64,000 nt of DNA, taken from contig JAFPWG010000014.1 of NCBI GenBank assembly GCA_017395045.1, positions 1-64,000 on the forward strand, read 5' to 3'. The position numbers and the translations under genes are program-made. This DNA is from Bacteroidales bacterium (GTDB lineage Bacteria; Bacteroidota; Bacteroidia; Bacteroidales; UBA932). Under the pieces are notes generated by a model. The model was not told the DNA's origin, made no database searches, and saw only the letters and a program-made list of their open reading frames with translations. Positions within the stretch are counted from its first letter, which is position 1, and each line of letters opens with the position of its first letter. This document shows positions 28,101 through 35,111 of this stretch, piece by piece.

Positions 28101-28829
28101 TACATCAGCGCCAAGGGTATCCTCTGCGGTGATGAGAATGGTGAGAATGGCTTCGAGATGAACCTCTTCTGGCCTGAGGATGCTGAGCACCAGGATGTCT
28201 GGGTCGACCACTTCAAGGCCAAGTATCGTCAGCCGGTCTATCTGTCCGACAGCGCTGCCGATGCCTTCATCGATGCTGTTGACTTTGGCGAGGGTGGTTC
28301 CTTCATCAACATCAAGGAGCTGCTGAACCCGAAGGATTGGCGTGCCCGTCCGTTCGAGCCTCAGAAGGATGACAAGTTCGTCGTTCTCCCTGACCAGGTT
28401 GATCAGATTGACTACTTCTCCAACTACTGGCAGTACTACGGTCCGATCACCGTCGAGGTTGACACGACCAACATCACCTGCAACCTTGGTCCTAACGGCA
28501 AGGAGATCGACCTCCCTGTTACGATCATTGTGGAAGCTCCTGTGATGAAGGCTGACCTCTCCGCCGAAATCGTCGACACCAGCCTGGCTTATCGTGAGAA
28601 GGATGGTTCCGACAGCGGCATGACGATCGCCGAGAAGCTCGAGAGCATCAACGACATGGTTGATGATCAGACTGAGGCCGGCTTCATCACCTACAAGAAC
28701 AACGGTACCAACGTGACCAAGGACTACGAGCTCTACATCCCGGTCGTTCTCAACTACGGTTGGGGCCGCATCGAGAAGGTGATCACGGTCAAGGTCTTCA
28801 GAACCACCGATTCCTTCCAGAGGAAGTAA
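25155..28829 (+). CDS. Giant acidic coiled-coil lipoprotein (DUF4988/PL29-N-like start)
   Basis: This 1224-residue lipoprotein has lipobox LAAGC with the mature Cys at residue 23, followed by TDYEVD; acidic residues just after the Cys are consistent with surface export in Bacteroidota. Residues about 30-310 are heptad-rich coiled coil with repeated segments such as DYATKAELADAVKKLE, YVTKAELDKTLEKYATKAQL and LQDQITDLATNKADKSW. This resembles the N-terminal region of Bacteroidota proteins annotated DUF4988 or PL29 N-terminal. The remaining 900 residues are very acidic and beta-rich, with a Glu/Val low-complexity patch (EEEAEVVEEEVEVVEVEPVR, about residues 676-695). I see no catalytic motif. Placement next to ompA and biased codons suggest an abundant envelope protein. 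Function unknown. Confidence 0.85.
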   Translation: MKVKFTKLAALLLGGVALLAAGCTDYEVDIQKNADAIATANEQIGALQKALDQLKADHSTDIDNLKKQISDLEALMKKDYATKAELADAVKKLENADKALQDQITDLATNKADKSWVEAQIKALVDGKIAELEGKVATLENAMKEIKETTIPAIQKQIADLQTNKLDKADFETYKSETAETLRLLDLAVKNLADTKVDKTEFEKAVNEIKNMFKDYVTKAELDKTLEKYATKAQLDAVESNLKGRIKSLEDQLAGDWGDDTVKEYIDKEIARLEKRLKDAEDAIATLNDDMEAAKKALKKLQDDLFSVKSAIRSLVFVPEVYVDGVEAILVQTLNYKTQSIDEEVYNTPDEVAVENTEDSITVSPKVIAKYHVIPSNADLTFLEEGDTVVFVRRDNDPFKTIRTRAMASEDFNVIGVYRGIDEEEDDVIDIEVTVEGTPATEELISVVALQLTNEDEMYTSDYATVFSEQLDSLRIAMPADEDYHYRRALEEVAGISALDAEAGIDTLEVYIDSLNIASCDTILIFDQKMDLLSITEAHVVAEGQEGCQVIDPAKLGLKWNFELVDIEDWTVGAIDEITLVNTDEEKSITASIDAMDLTPVVRTYLVNEDKENAQIAYIKFYVAPQDFEVELDLGQFEFSCEGDSLDFNVSQIYEALGMSEETFYRVYPNFTMTLEEEAEVVEEEVEVVEVEPVRAEADADAEEAEEEGDTVYPDEDQEENEGKYWWKGTAEWLWENAVDADDAPGEPLTREVYFVNPNNGAKITVKLSALPAEIEAYRVPIDRYVENYWTRGWDPDFVNEEGVAEPKVADDDIEKAFALYNVFTPGSGETNPDKCVFENNINAAFLTDETGVIELGEYKFKDGTVLPAIGMPGLEVSNISYFFCKDMEKVTKIGDIPVKFEVPAGDSLNLYATVDTLARQRIAYIDNDGAGKTPNLVYLDKESEAAKLLLNTMSEVKTIETVDEDGNTVVSEYPMPGELFIYISAKGILCGDENGENGFEMNLFWPEDAEHQDVWVDHFKAKYRQPVYLSDSAADAFIDAVDFGEGGSFINIKELLNPKDWRARPFEPQKDDKFVVLPDQVDQIDYFSNYWQYYGPITVEVDTTNITCNLGPNGKEIDLPVTIIVEAPVMKADLSAEIVDTSLAYREKDGSDSGMTIAEKLESINDMVDDQTEAGFITYKNNGTNVTKDYELYIPVVLNYGWGRIEKVITVKVFRTTDSFQRK

Positions 28830-28853
28830 TCACCAGTTCTTAATCTGAGATTA

Positions 28854-28884
28854 GGCGCATCCTGCGGGATGCGCCTTTTTTTTT
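28854..28884 (+). terminator. Intrinsic terminator after the giant lipoprotein
   Basis: GGCGCATCC (28854-28862) pairs with GGATGCGCC (28867-28875) around TGCG, followed by nine T (28876-28884). Confidence 0.92.
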
Positions 28885-28898
28885 ATTCGAATAATAGT

Positions 28899-28906
28899 TA
28901 CCTTTG
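28899..28906 (+). promoter_or_regulatory. -7 element for the DUF1573 gene
   Basis: TACCTTTG matches TAnnTTTG and ends 6 nt before the ATG at 28913, so the transcript would be essentially leaderless. Confidence 0.5.
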
Positions 28907-28912
28907 TACATT

Positions 28913-29353
28913 ATGAAACAATTGCTATCGTTGTTGACTTTTTGTCTGGTCTCTTGTTTCCCGCTTGTTGCACAATCGGGTCAGAAGACGGATCCGGGCA
29001 TGACGTCATCGAACATCGAGTTGACTCCGCACATCATAAACATCGGCGAGACTCCGTTTCATCGGGATTCCACGTACCTTTACAAGTTCGCTTTCAAAAG
29101 CACCGGCAGTGAACCCTTGGTAATAGCGAAGGCAATCGCCGCATGTCCCTGTGTTTCAATCAAGTATCCGGATTATCCCATCCCTCCGGGCCAGGTGGAT
29201 ACGATTTTCGTTTATTTCACCTCCACGCGTGCCGGTCGTTTCTCACAACGGATCGCTGTCCTGACGAATTCGGAGGAAAGTCCGCTTCTTCAGCTGTATG
29301 CCAAGGCTACGTTCCTGAAACCTTCTGAAATCAAGGCAAGGAAACAACAATAG
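28913..29353 (+). CDS. DUF1573 domain protein (exported)
   Basis: The ATG at 28913 gives a 146-residue protein with a signal peptide (MKQLLSLLTFCLVSCFPLVAQ); an upstream TTG is rejected. The rest is an immunoglobulin-like DUF1573 domain (PF07610), recognisable by FAFKSTGSEPLVIAKAIAACPCVSIKYPDYPIPPGQ and DTIFVYFTSTRAGRFSQRI. The usual SCGCT motif is replaced by ACPCV. These proteins are periplasmic or envelope-attached with no established function. A 28-nt gap leads to the next gene, which is probably cotranscribed. Confidence 0.85.
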   Translation: MKQLLSLLTFCLVSCFPLVAQSGQKTDPGMTSSNIELTPHIINIGETPFHRDSTYLYKFAFKSTGSEPLVIAKAIAACPCVSIKYPDYPIPPGQVDTIFVYFTSTRAGRFSQRIAVLTNSEESPLLQLYAKATFLKPSEIKARKQQ

Positions 29354-29381
29354 CATTCGCAAGGTTAGTAAAGGTGTCATC

Positions 29382-29873
29382 ATGAAAAAGACAATCGCAT
29401 TTTTCGCAGCGCTCGTGATTGCGCTGGCTGGCTCTGTAAATGGTTACGCGGGTCCGGACGCCCCGGGAACGGTCCTCATCCAGGTTCAAGGCGGTGCTTT
29501 CCCTGGAATGGGTGCGCTTCTTTCCGCCAATATTTCCATGGCGAATATCGGGAAGGGACATTTGTATGGCGGTGTCCAGGGAGGATTCAACCTCCGTACC
29601 GGCGCGGTGACCGACTCACGTCGGCAGGATCTTTCGGTGAATTCCCGTTTCACGTATGGTTTCAATAACTCCCGGGTGATCGAATTCCATTTCGGTGGCC
29701 TGGCAGGCATTGCTGCGACATCCATTGACGGGTCGGAGAAGGCATTGAAATTCTGCTATGGCGGATTGGGCGGTTTCCGGCTGAACTTCACCCGTTCGTT
29801 CGGAATGGTCCTGGAAGGATGCTATTCGCCGTATCTTCCTTACGCTTCGGCAGGCCTTGCTTTCCGCTTCTAG
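29382..29873 (+). CDS. Small outer-membrane beta-barrel-type protein
   Basis: This 163-residue protein has a signal peptide (MKKTIAFFAALVIALAGSVNGYA). Amphipathic strands rich in Gly and aromatic residues follow (GKGHLYGGVQGGFNLRTG, RVIEFHFGGLAGIAA, FCYGGLGGFRLNFTRSF, MVLEGCYSPYLPYASAGLAF). It ends in Phe (AFRF), as expected of an outer-membrane barrel recognised by the Bam complex. I do not recognise a specific family. It lies 28 nt after the DUF1573 gene. Confidence 0.7.
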   Translation: MKKTIAFFAALVIALAGSVNGYAGPDAPGTVLIQVQGGAFPGMGALLSANISMANIGKGHLYGGVQGGFNLRTGAVTDSRRQDLSVNSRFTYGFNNSRVIEFHFGGLAGIAATSIDGSEKALKFCYGGLGGFRLNFTRSFGMVLEGCYSPYLPYASAGLAFRF

Positions 29874-29893
29874 GCGGATGGTCATAAAAACGG

Positions 29894-29921
29894 ACCGGAT
29901 CTCCTTTCCAGGGGATCCGGT
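29894..29921. terminator. Hairpin between converging genes
   Basis: ACCGGATCTCC (29894-29904) pairs with GGGGATCCGGT (29911-29921) with one T-G pair. The flanking A-run and TTGT are weak, so it is a probable but not strong shared terminator. Confidence 0.5.
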
Positions 29922-29946
29922 TGTCGTATGATGTGAGATACACTCC

Positions 29947-31077
29947 TTACTTTTCCCGTACGCTGAAGGCGAAAACGGTGTGGCTGGTGTAGGTTTCGCC
30001 GGGACGGAGCACCACTGACGGCCAGTCGGGTTTGTTCGGAGAATCCGGATAATGCTGGGTCTCCAGGCAGATGCCCGTACGCTGCTTGTAGGCGATGCCT
30101 TTCTTGCCGACGACCTTTCCGTCCAGGAAATTGCCGGAATAAACCTGGATGCCAGGCTCGTCGGTGTAGACTTTCAGGGTAATGCCGGATTTGGGAGAAT
30201 ACAGGAGTGCGGCCATCTTCTTGAGGTCGCCCTTCGTATTCAGGACCCAGTTGTGGTCATATCCGTTGCCATTGATAATCTGCTCGTGTTTGGCCGTGAT
30301 GAACGTGGCGATGAGGGTAGGGACGGTGAAGTCGAAGGGGGTATTCTTGACCGGAAGGATTTCACCCGTAGTCATATAGGTGGCGTCAACGGGGGTGTAG
30401 CTGTCCGCATTGACGCAGATGACGTCGTTGATGACGCTTCGTTTCGGATCGCCGGAAATGCTGAAATACGAGTGGTTCGTCATGTTGATGACGGTGGTCT
30501 TGTCGGTCGTGGCCTCGTAGTCGATCTTGAGCTTGTTGTTCTTGGTGAGGGTGTAGGTGACATAGGCTTTTACGTTGCCGGGGAAGCCGTTGTCGCCGTC
30601 AGGGGATTCGCGGAGGAGCTTGACATGATGCTCATCGGCTTCCACGCACTCATAGACCTGGTATTGCCAGCCGGTGGGGCCGCCGTGCAGGCAGTGCCCG
30701 AAATTGTTCTGGGGAAGCTGGTATTCTACGCCGTCCAGGGTGATCTTTCCCTGGTTGATGCGGTTCGCATAGCGGCCGATGGCAGCGCCGAAATCGGTCT
30801 GGTTGTTCTCGGGGAAGTAGTCGGACACCTTGTCAAAGCCCAGGACGACATCCTGCATTTCCCCGTTCCTGTCGGGGACCATGATGGAAACGATGCGACC
30901 GCCGAAATTGGTGATGCATACTTCCATGCCGTTTTCGTTGGTGAGGGTGTACAGGGCGGTCTGGGCTCCGTTGTACGTATCCTGGAAATCCTTGGGGTCC
31001 AGGCCGGAGAGAGTCAGTTGCCGGCTGCAGCCCGCGAGGACTGCGGCAGCAAGGAGAAGAATGAGAGTCTTTTTCAT
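29947..31077 (-). CDS. galM: Lipoprotein aldose 1-epimerase
   Basis: Galactose mutarotase family: it interconverts alpha and beta anomers of aldoses. The 376-residue protein has a lipoprotein signal (lipobox LAGC, Cys at residue 17), unlike the cytoplasmic E. coli enzyme, and so should act in the periplasm. Family landmarks are FGAAIGRYANRI, the HCLHGGPTGW substrate loop, the NHSYF catalytic His (about residue 202) and the Glu in CLETQHYPDSPN (about residue 340). It is transcribed divergently from a sugar transporter-kinase pair, suggesting that it prepares the right anomer for uptake. Confidence 0.92.
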   Translation of the reverse strand: MKKTLILLLAAAVLAGCSRQLTLSGLDPKDFQDTYNGAQTALYTLTNENGMEVCITNFGGRIVSIMVPDRNGEMQDVVLGFDKVSDYFPENNQTDFGAAIGRYANRINQGKITLDGVEYQLPQNNFGHCLHGGPTGWQYQVYECVEADEHHVKLLRESPDGDNGFPGNVKAYVTYTLTKNNKLKIDYEATTDKTTVINMTNHSYFSISGDPKRSVINDVICVNADSYTPVDATYMTTGEILPVKNTPFDFTVPTLIATFITAKHEQIINGNGYDHNWVLNTKGDLKKMAALLYSPKSGITLKVYTDEPGIQVYSGNFLDGKVVGKKGIAYKQRTGICLETQHYPDSPNKPDWPSVVLRPGETYTSHTVFAFSVREK

Positions 31078-31118
31078 ATGCTGAGGTTATTCTACATACA
31101 AATTTGGGAAAATTTTTT

Positions 31119-31126
31119 TATATTTG
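31119..31126 (+). promoter_or_regulatory. -7 element for the MFS transporter-ROK kinase pair
   Basis: TATATTTG matches TAnnTTTG, with a leader of about 46 nt before the ATG at 31178. A TTTG at 31103-31106 is too close to serve as an ideal -33. No -7 match was found for the divergent galM gene in this 100-nt region. Confidence 0.5.
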
Positions 31127-31177
31127 AGAGATTTTTAAGCACGACGACAATAATTTTCACAAATAAAACACAGAACA

Positions 31178-32464
31178 ATGACACAAAAGAAAAACACCAA
31201 CCTGGTTGCCATCATCACGATGTGCTTCATCTTTGCGATGATTTCCTTCGTGACGAACATGGCTGCACCGTTCGGTAACATCTGGAAGGGCCAGTACAGC
31301 TGGGCCGGAATGATGGGTAACATGATGAACTTTGCCGCCTACCTGTTCATGGGTATCCCGGCCGGCAAGATGCTGCTCAAGGTCGGTTACAAGAAGACCA
31401 CCCTCATCGCCCTTGCCACCGGTTTCGTGGGCGTCGTGGTCCAGTGGCTTTCCAGCCGCGCCTTCATGGGCAATGCCGCCATCTATGTGTACCTGCTGGG
31501 TGCCTTCATCTGCGGCTTCTGCGTGTGCATGCTGAATACCGTCGTGAACCCGATGCTCACCATCCTGGGTGGCGGCGGCAACAAGGGTAACCAGTACATC
31601 CAGATCGGCGGTACCCTGAATTCCCTCACCGGAACGCTGACTCCGCTGCTCGTGGGCGTCCTCATCGGCACGGTCACCGAGAACACCGCCATGTCCGACG
31701 TGGCCCCGTTGCTGTTCATCGCGATGGGCGTGTTCGCCGTTGCTTTCATCATCATCTCCTTCCTGAGGATTCCCGAGCCTGCCAAGGAGCGCAAAGCCAC
31801 TGTCTATGAGCACAGTGCGTGGAATTTCCGCCACTTCGTGCTGGGTGCCATCGCCATCTTCTTCTATGTGGGTATCGAGATCGGCATCCCCGCCCAGGTG
31901 AACTTCTTCCTCTCCGATGCTTCCGAGAAAGGTGCCGGTATCGCCATGAACGGCGCTGCGATCGGTGGAGCCATCGCCGCCGTGTACTGGCTGCTCATGA
32001 TGATCGGCCGTTTCTGCAGCACCCTCATTTCCGGTAAGGTGTCGCCCCGTACGCAGCTGGCCGTGGTCAGCGCCGTCGCCATCGTCCTGATCCTTTGCGC
32101 CATCTTCACCCCGAAGGCCGTGACCGTGAACATGCCCGGTTACAGCGCTACCGACGGTTTCGCCATGTTCCAGGTCCCGCTGAGCTGCCTGTTCCTCGTC
32201 CTCTGCGGTCTTTGCACTTCCGTGATGTGGGGTGTCATCTTCGCCCTGGCCGTGGAAGGACTCGGCAAGTACACCGAGGCCGCTTCCGGTATCTTCATGA
32301 TGCTCGTGGTCGGTGGCGGTATCATGCCGCTCATCCAGGAGTTCATCGCCAAGGGTGTCGGCTATATGCCCAGCTACTGGCTCGTGGCCGCCATGCTCGG
32401 CTACCTGCTGTACTACGCCCTTGTCGGCTCCAAGAACGTGAACAAGGATATTCCGGTCGACTAA
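31178..32464 (+). CDS. FucP/GluP-like MFS sugar transporter
   Basis: This 428-residue major-facilitator protein has about 12 membrane helices. The N-terminal stretch (MCFIFAMISFVTNMAAPFGNIWKGQYSW) and the following MNFAAYLFMGIPAGKMLLKVGYKKTTL loop resemble the proton-coupled fucose/glucose/galactose branch. A second-half loop pattern (GRFCSTLISGKVSPRTQL) matches the first-half MFS loop. The substrate cannot be fixed; a hexose is likely given the ROK kinase 13 nt downstream and the divergent mutarotase gene. Confidence 0.9.
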   Translation: MTQKKNTNLVAIITMCFIFAMISFVTNMAAPFGNIWKGQYSWAGMMGNMMNFAAYLFMGIPAGKMLLKVGYKKTTLIALATGFVGVVVQWLSSRAFMGNAAIYVYLLGAFICGFCVCMLNTVVNPMLTILGGGGNKGNQYIQIGGTLNSLTGTLTPLLVGVLIGTVTENTAMSDVAPLLFIAMGVFAVAFIIISFLRIPEPAKERKATVYEHSAWNFRHFVLGAIAIFFYVGIEIGIPAQVNFFLSDASEKGAGIAMNGAAIGGAIAAVYWLLMMIGRFCSTLISGKVSPRTQLAVVSAVAIVLILCAIFTPKAVTVNMPGYSATDGFAMFQVPLSCLFLVLCGLCTSVMWGVIFALAVEGLGKYTEAASGIFMMLVVGGGIMPLIQEFIAKGVGYMPSYWLVAAMLGYLLYYALVGSKNVNKDIPVD

Positions 32465-32477
32465 TATACAACGCAAT

Positions 32478-33437
32478 ATGGCACAAGACCTTGTAATCGG
32501 TATCGACGTAGGCGGACAGACCACCAAGTGCGGCATCGTGGATGCCCGTGGTACCGTCCTTGCCCAAACTGTCATCCGTTCCGACAACTATAATGTCGTC
32601 GAACCCTACATCGCCGAACTGGCGGAGGCCCTGAACCGCATCATCGCGGAGGCCAAGGCCGAAGGCCGCATCCGCGGCATCGGTGTGGGCGCCCCGAACG
32701 GCAACTATTACACCGGAACCATCGAGAATGCCGTGAACCTCGTCTGGGGTGGTGCGAACACCATTCCGTTCGCCAAGCTCCTCTCCGAGCAGATGAACGG
32801 CATCCCCGTTTCCTTGACCAACGACGCGAACGCCGCGGCCGTGGGTGAAATGACCTATGGCGCCGCCCGCGGTATGAAGAACTTCATCATGATCACCCTG
32901 GGAACCGGCGTTGGTTCCGGCATCGTGATCAACGGAGAAGTCGTGTACGGCCACGACGGTTTCGCCGGCGAACTCGGTCACACCTGTGCCGTGCGCCACA
33001 ACGGCCGCGCCTGCAACTGCGGAAAGACCGGCTGCCTGGAGACATACGCCTCCGCCACCGGTGTCGCCCGTACCGCCCGCGAATGGCTGGAAATGAGCGA
33101 CGAACCGTCCCTCCTCCGCTCCCTGGACAAGATTACTTCCAAGGATGTCTATGAAGCTGCGAAGGAAGGCGACAAGCTCGCGCTCAAGATCTTCGAGTTC
33201 ACAGGCCGCATCCTCGGCGAGAAGTTCGCGGACTTCATCGAATTCTCCGCGCCCGAGGCCATCGTCCTGTTCGGCGGTCTCGCCCGTGCGAAGGAATTCC
33301 TCGTGGAGCCTATCCAGAAGGCGATGGATGAGAACGTCCTCCCGCTCTGGCGCGGCAAGGTGAAGCTCGTCTTCTCCCAGCTCAAGGAGTCCGATGCCGC
33401 TATCCTCGGTGCCTCCGCCCTCGCTTGGGAACTGTAA
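32478..33437 (+). CDS. ROK-family sugar kinase (glucokinase-like)
   Basis: This 319-residue ROK kinase has no DNA-binding domain, so it is an enzyme rather than a repressor. It shows the phosphate-1 loop (VIGIDVGGQTTKCGIVD), LTNDANAAAVGE with the catalytic Asp (about residue 116), LGTGVGSGIVING (phosphate-2) and the ROK zinc site GELGHTCAV plus CNCGKTGCLETYAS (about residues 165-196). It should phosphorylate the hexose imported by the transporter immediately upstream. A strong bidirectional terminator follows. Confidence 0.92.
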   Translation: MAQDLVIGIDVGGQTTKCGIVDARGTVLAQTVIRSDNYNVVEPYIAELAEALNRIIAEAKAEGRIRGIGVGAPNGNYYTGTIENAVNLVWGGANTIPFAKLLSEQMNGIPVSLTNDANAAAVGEMTYGAARGMKNFIMITLGTGVGSGIVINGEVVYGHDGFAGELGHTCAVRHNGRACNCGKTGCLETYASATGVARTAREWLEMSDEPSLLRSLDKITSKDVYEAAKEGDKLALKIFEFTGRILGEKFADFIEFSAPEAIVLFGGLARAKEFLVEPIQKAMDENVLPLWRGKVKLVFSQLKESDAAILGASALAWEL

Positions 33438-33461
33438 GGCGCTGACAATCAGCGGAATTGA

Positions 33462-33497
33462 AAAAGAGAGGTGCACCAACAGGTGCACCTCTCTTTT
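33462..33497. terminator. Bidirectional terminator between the ROK kinase and araB
   Basis: AAAAGAGAGGTGCACC (33462-33477) pairs perfectly with GGTGCACCTCTCTTTT (33482-33497) around AACA. It serves the ROK kinase (+) and the ara operon (-). Confidence 0.92.
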
Positions 33498-33517
33498 GTT
33501 AAGGAGTTGGGATTCAG

Positions 33518-35110
33518 CTACTTCTTGTGCTGGACGGCCGCGCGCTCGATGGGGAAGGCGGCCTTGTAGTTCGCGAGATAGGCCTCGAAGCCGGCAACAT
33601 CGGCGGGATCCGGGGCGATTTCCGTACCGGTGTTGCCGGCGAAGACGATCTTGTCCAGGAAATCGGGGAGGGAGAGCTTTCCGCCATTGTTCACGAGGAA
33701 GGAGGCGAGGAGGGCGATGCCCCAGGCGCCGCCTTCGCCCGCCGTCTCCATCACCGAGATGGGGGAGTTCAGGGCGGCGGCGAGGAAACGCTGTCCCACG
33801 ACCGGGGTCTTGAACAAGCCGCCGTGGCCGGTGATGCGGTCCACTTTCACATGTTCCTGTTCGAAGAGCACGTCATTGCCGATCTTGAGGACCGCGATGG
33901 CTCCGTATATCTGCGCGCGCATGAAGTTCGCGAGCGTGAAATTGTCGGAAGCGCCGCGCACGAACAGCGGACGGCCCTCCGCGAAGCCGGTGACGGGTTC
34001 ACCGGAGACATAGTTGAAGGCCACGAGACCGCCGCAGTCGGGGTCGCCCTCCAGGGCTTTCCTGAAGAGGGTGCCGTAGATGGCATGCTTATCCTCGATG
34101 GGTCCCAGAAGCTCCTGATACTCGCGGATCATCTTCACCCAGGCGTTCAACTCCGACGTGCAGTTGTTGCAGTGCACCATCGCGACGAGGTTTCCGTCCG
34201 GCGTGGTGACCATGTCGATCATCTCGTTCGGTTTGGAGAGTTCCTTTTCCACGACGATCATCGAGAAGGAAGACGTTCCGGCGGAAACGTTGCCCGTCCG
34301 GGGCCGGACGGCGTTGGTCGCGACCATGCCGGTACCTGCGTCGCCTTCCGGCGGACACAGGGGCACTCCGGCCTGCAGGTGGCCGGAAATGTCCAGCCGC
34401 TTCGCTCCCAGTTCGGTCAGGCAGCCGGCCGGCTCGCCCGCGCTCAGGACCTTGGGCAGGATGTCCCGCAGTTTCCAGGGAAATCCCTTGGGCTCAACGA
34501 GTTTCTCGAATTTCTCCACCATGTCGGCGCGGTAGTTCCCGGTGGCGGGGTCCACGGGCAGCATGCCGGAGGCATCGCCCACGCCCAGCACTTTCTCGCC
34601 GGTGAGTTTCCAGTGGATGTAGCCGGCCAGGGTGGTGAAATAGGTGATTTCCGGGACGTGCTCCTCTCCGTTCAGGATGGCCTGATACAGGTGGGAGATG
34701 CTCCAGCGGAGCGGGATGTTGTACACGAACAGCTTGGAGAGTTCCGCCGCGGCAGGACCGGTATTGGTGTTTCTCCAGGTGCGGAAGGGGACGAGCAGGC
34801 TTCCCTTCTTGTCGAAGGGCATGTAGCCATGCATCATCGCGCTGATGCCGATGGAGGCAAGGTGCTCGATCTCCACGTCGTACTTCTTGCGGACATCGTT
34901 GCGGAGGTCGGCATAGCAGTCCTGCAGGCCGAACCAGATGATTTCCTTGCTGTAGGTCCACAGGCCGTCCACGAGCTGGTTTTCCCACTCGTGGCTGCCC
35001 TGGGCGATGGGGACGTGGTCCTCATCGACCAGGACGGCCTTGATGCGGGTGGAACCGAACTCGATACCCAGGACGGCTTTGCCGGATTCGATGGTTCTTC
35101 TCGGATCCAT
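33518..35110 (-). CDS. araB: Ribulokinase-type FGGY kinase
   Basis: AraB phosphorylates L-ribulose. The 530-residue FGGY-family kinase has the N-terminal phosphate loop (LGIEFGSTRIKAVLVDE, about residues 14-30), MMHGYMPFD, the mid-protein PEGDAGTGMVATNAVRPRTG, and the C-terminal ITGHGGLFKTPVVGQRFLAAAL motif. Alone it could be taken for a xylulokinase. The order araD-araA-araB, one base from araA, makes the ribulokinase role likely. It is the last gene of the leftward ara operon. Confidence 0.88.
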   Translation of the reverse strand: MDPRRTIESGKAVLGIEFGSTRIKAVLVDEDHVPIAQGSHEWENQLVDGLWTYSKEIIWFGLQDCYADLRNDVRKKYDVEIEHLASIGISAMMHGYMPFDKKGSLLVPFRTWRNTNTGPAAAELSKLFVYNIPLRWSISHLYQAILNGEEHVPEITYFTTLAGYIHWKLTGEKVLGVGDASGMLPVDPATGNYRADMVEKFEKLVEPKGFPWKLRDILPKVLSAGEPAGCLTELGAKRLDISGHLQAGVPLCPPEGDAGTGMVATNAVRPRTGNVSAGTSSFSMIVVEKELSKPNEMIDMVTTPDGNLVAMVHCNNCTSELNAWVKMIREYQELLGPIEDKHAIYGTLFRKALEGDPDCGGLVAFNYVSGEPVTGFAEGRPLFVRGASDNFTLANFMRAQIYGAIAVLKIGNDVLFEQEHVKVDRITGHGGLFKTPVVGQRFLAAALNSPISVMETAGEGGAWGIALLASFLVNNGGKLSLPDFLDKIVFAGNTGTEIAPDPADVAGFEAYLANYKAAFPIERAAVQHKK

Positions 35111-35111
35111 A

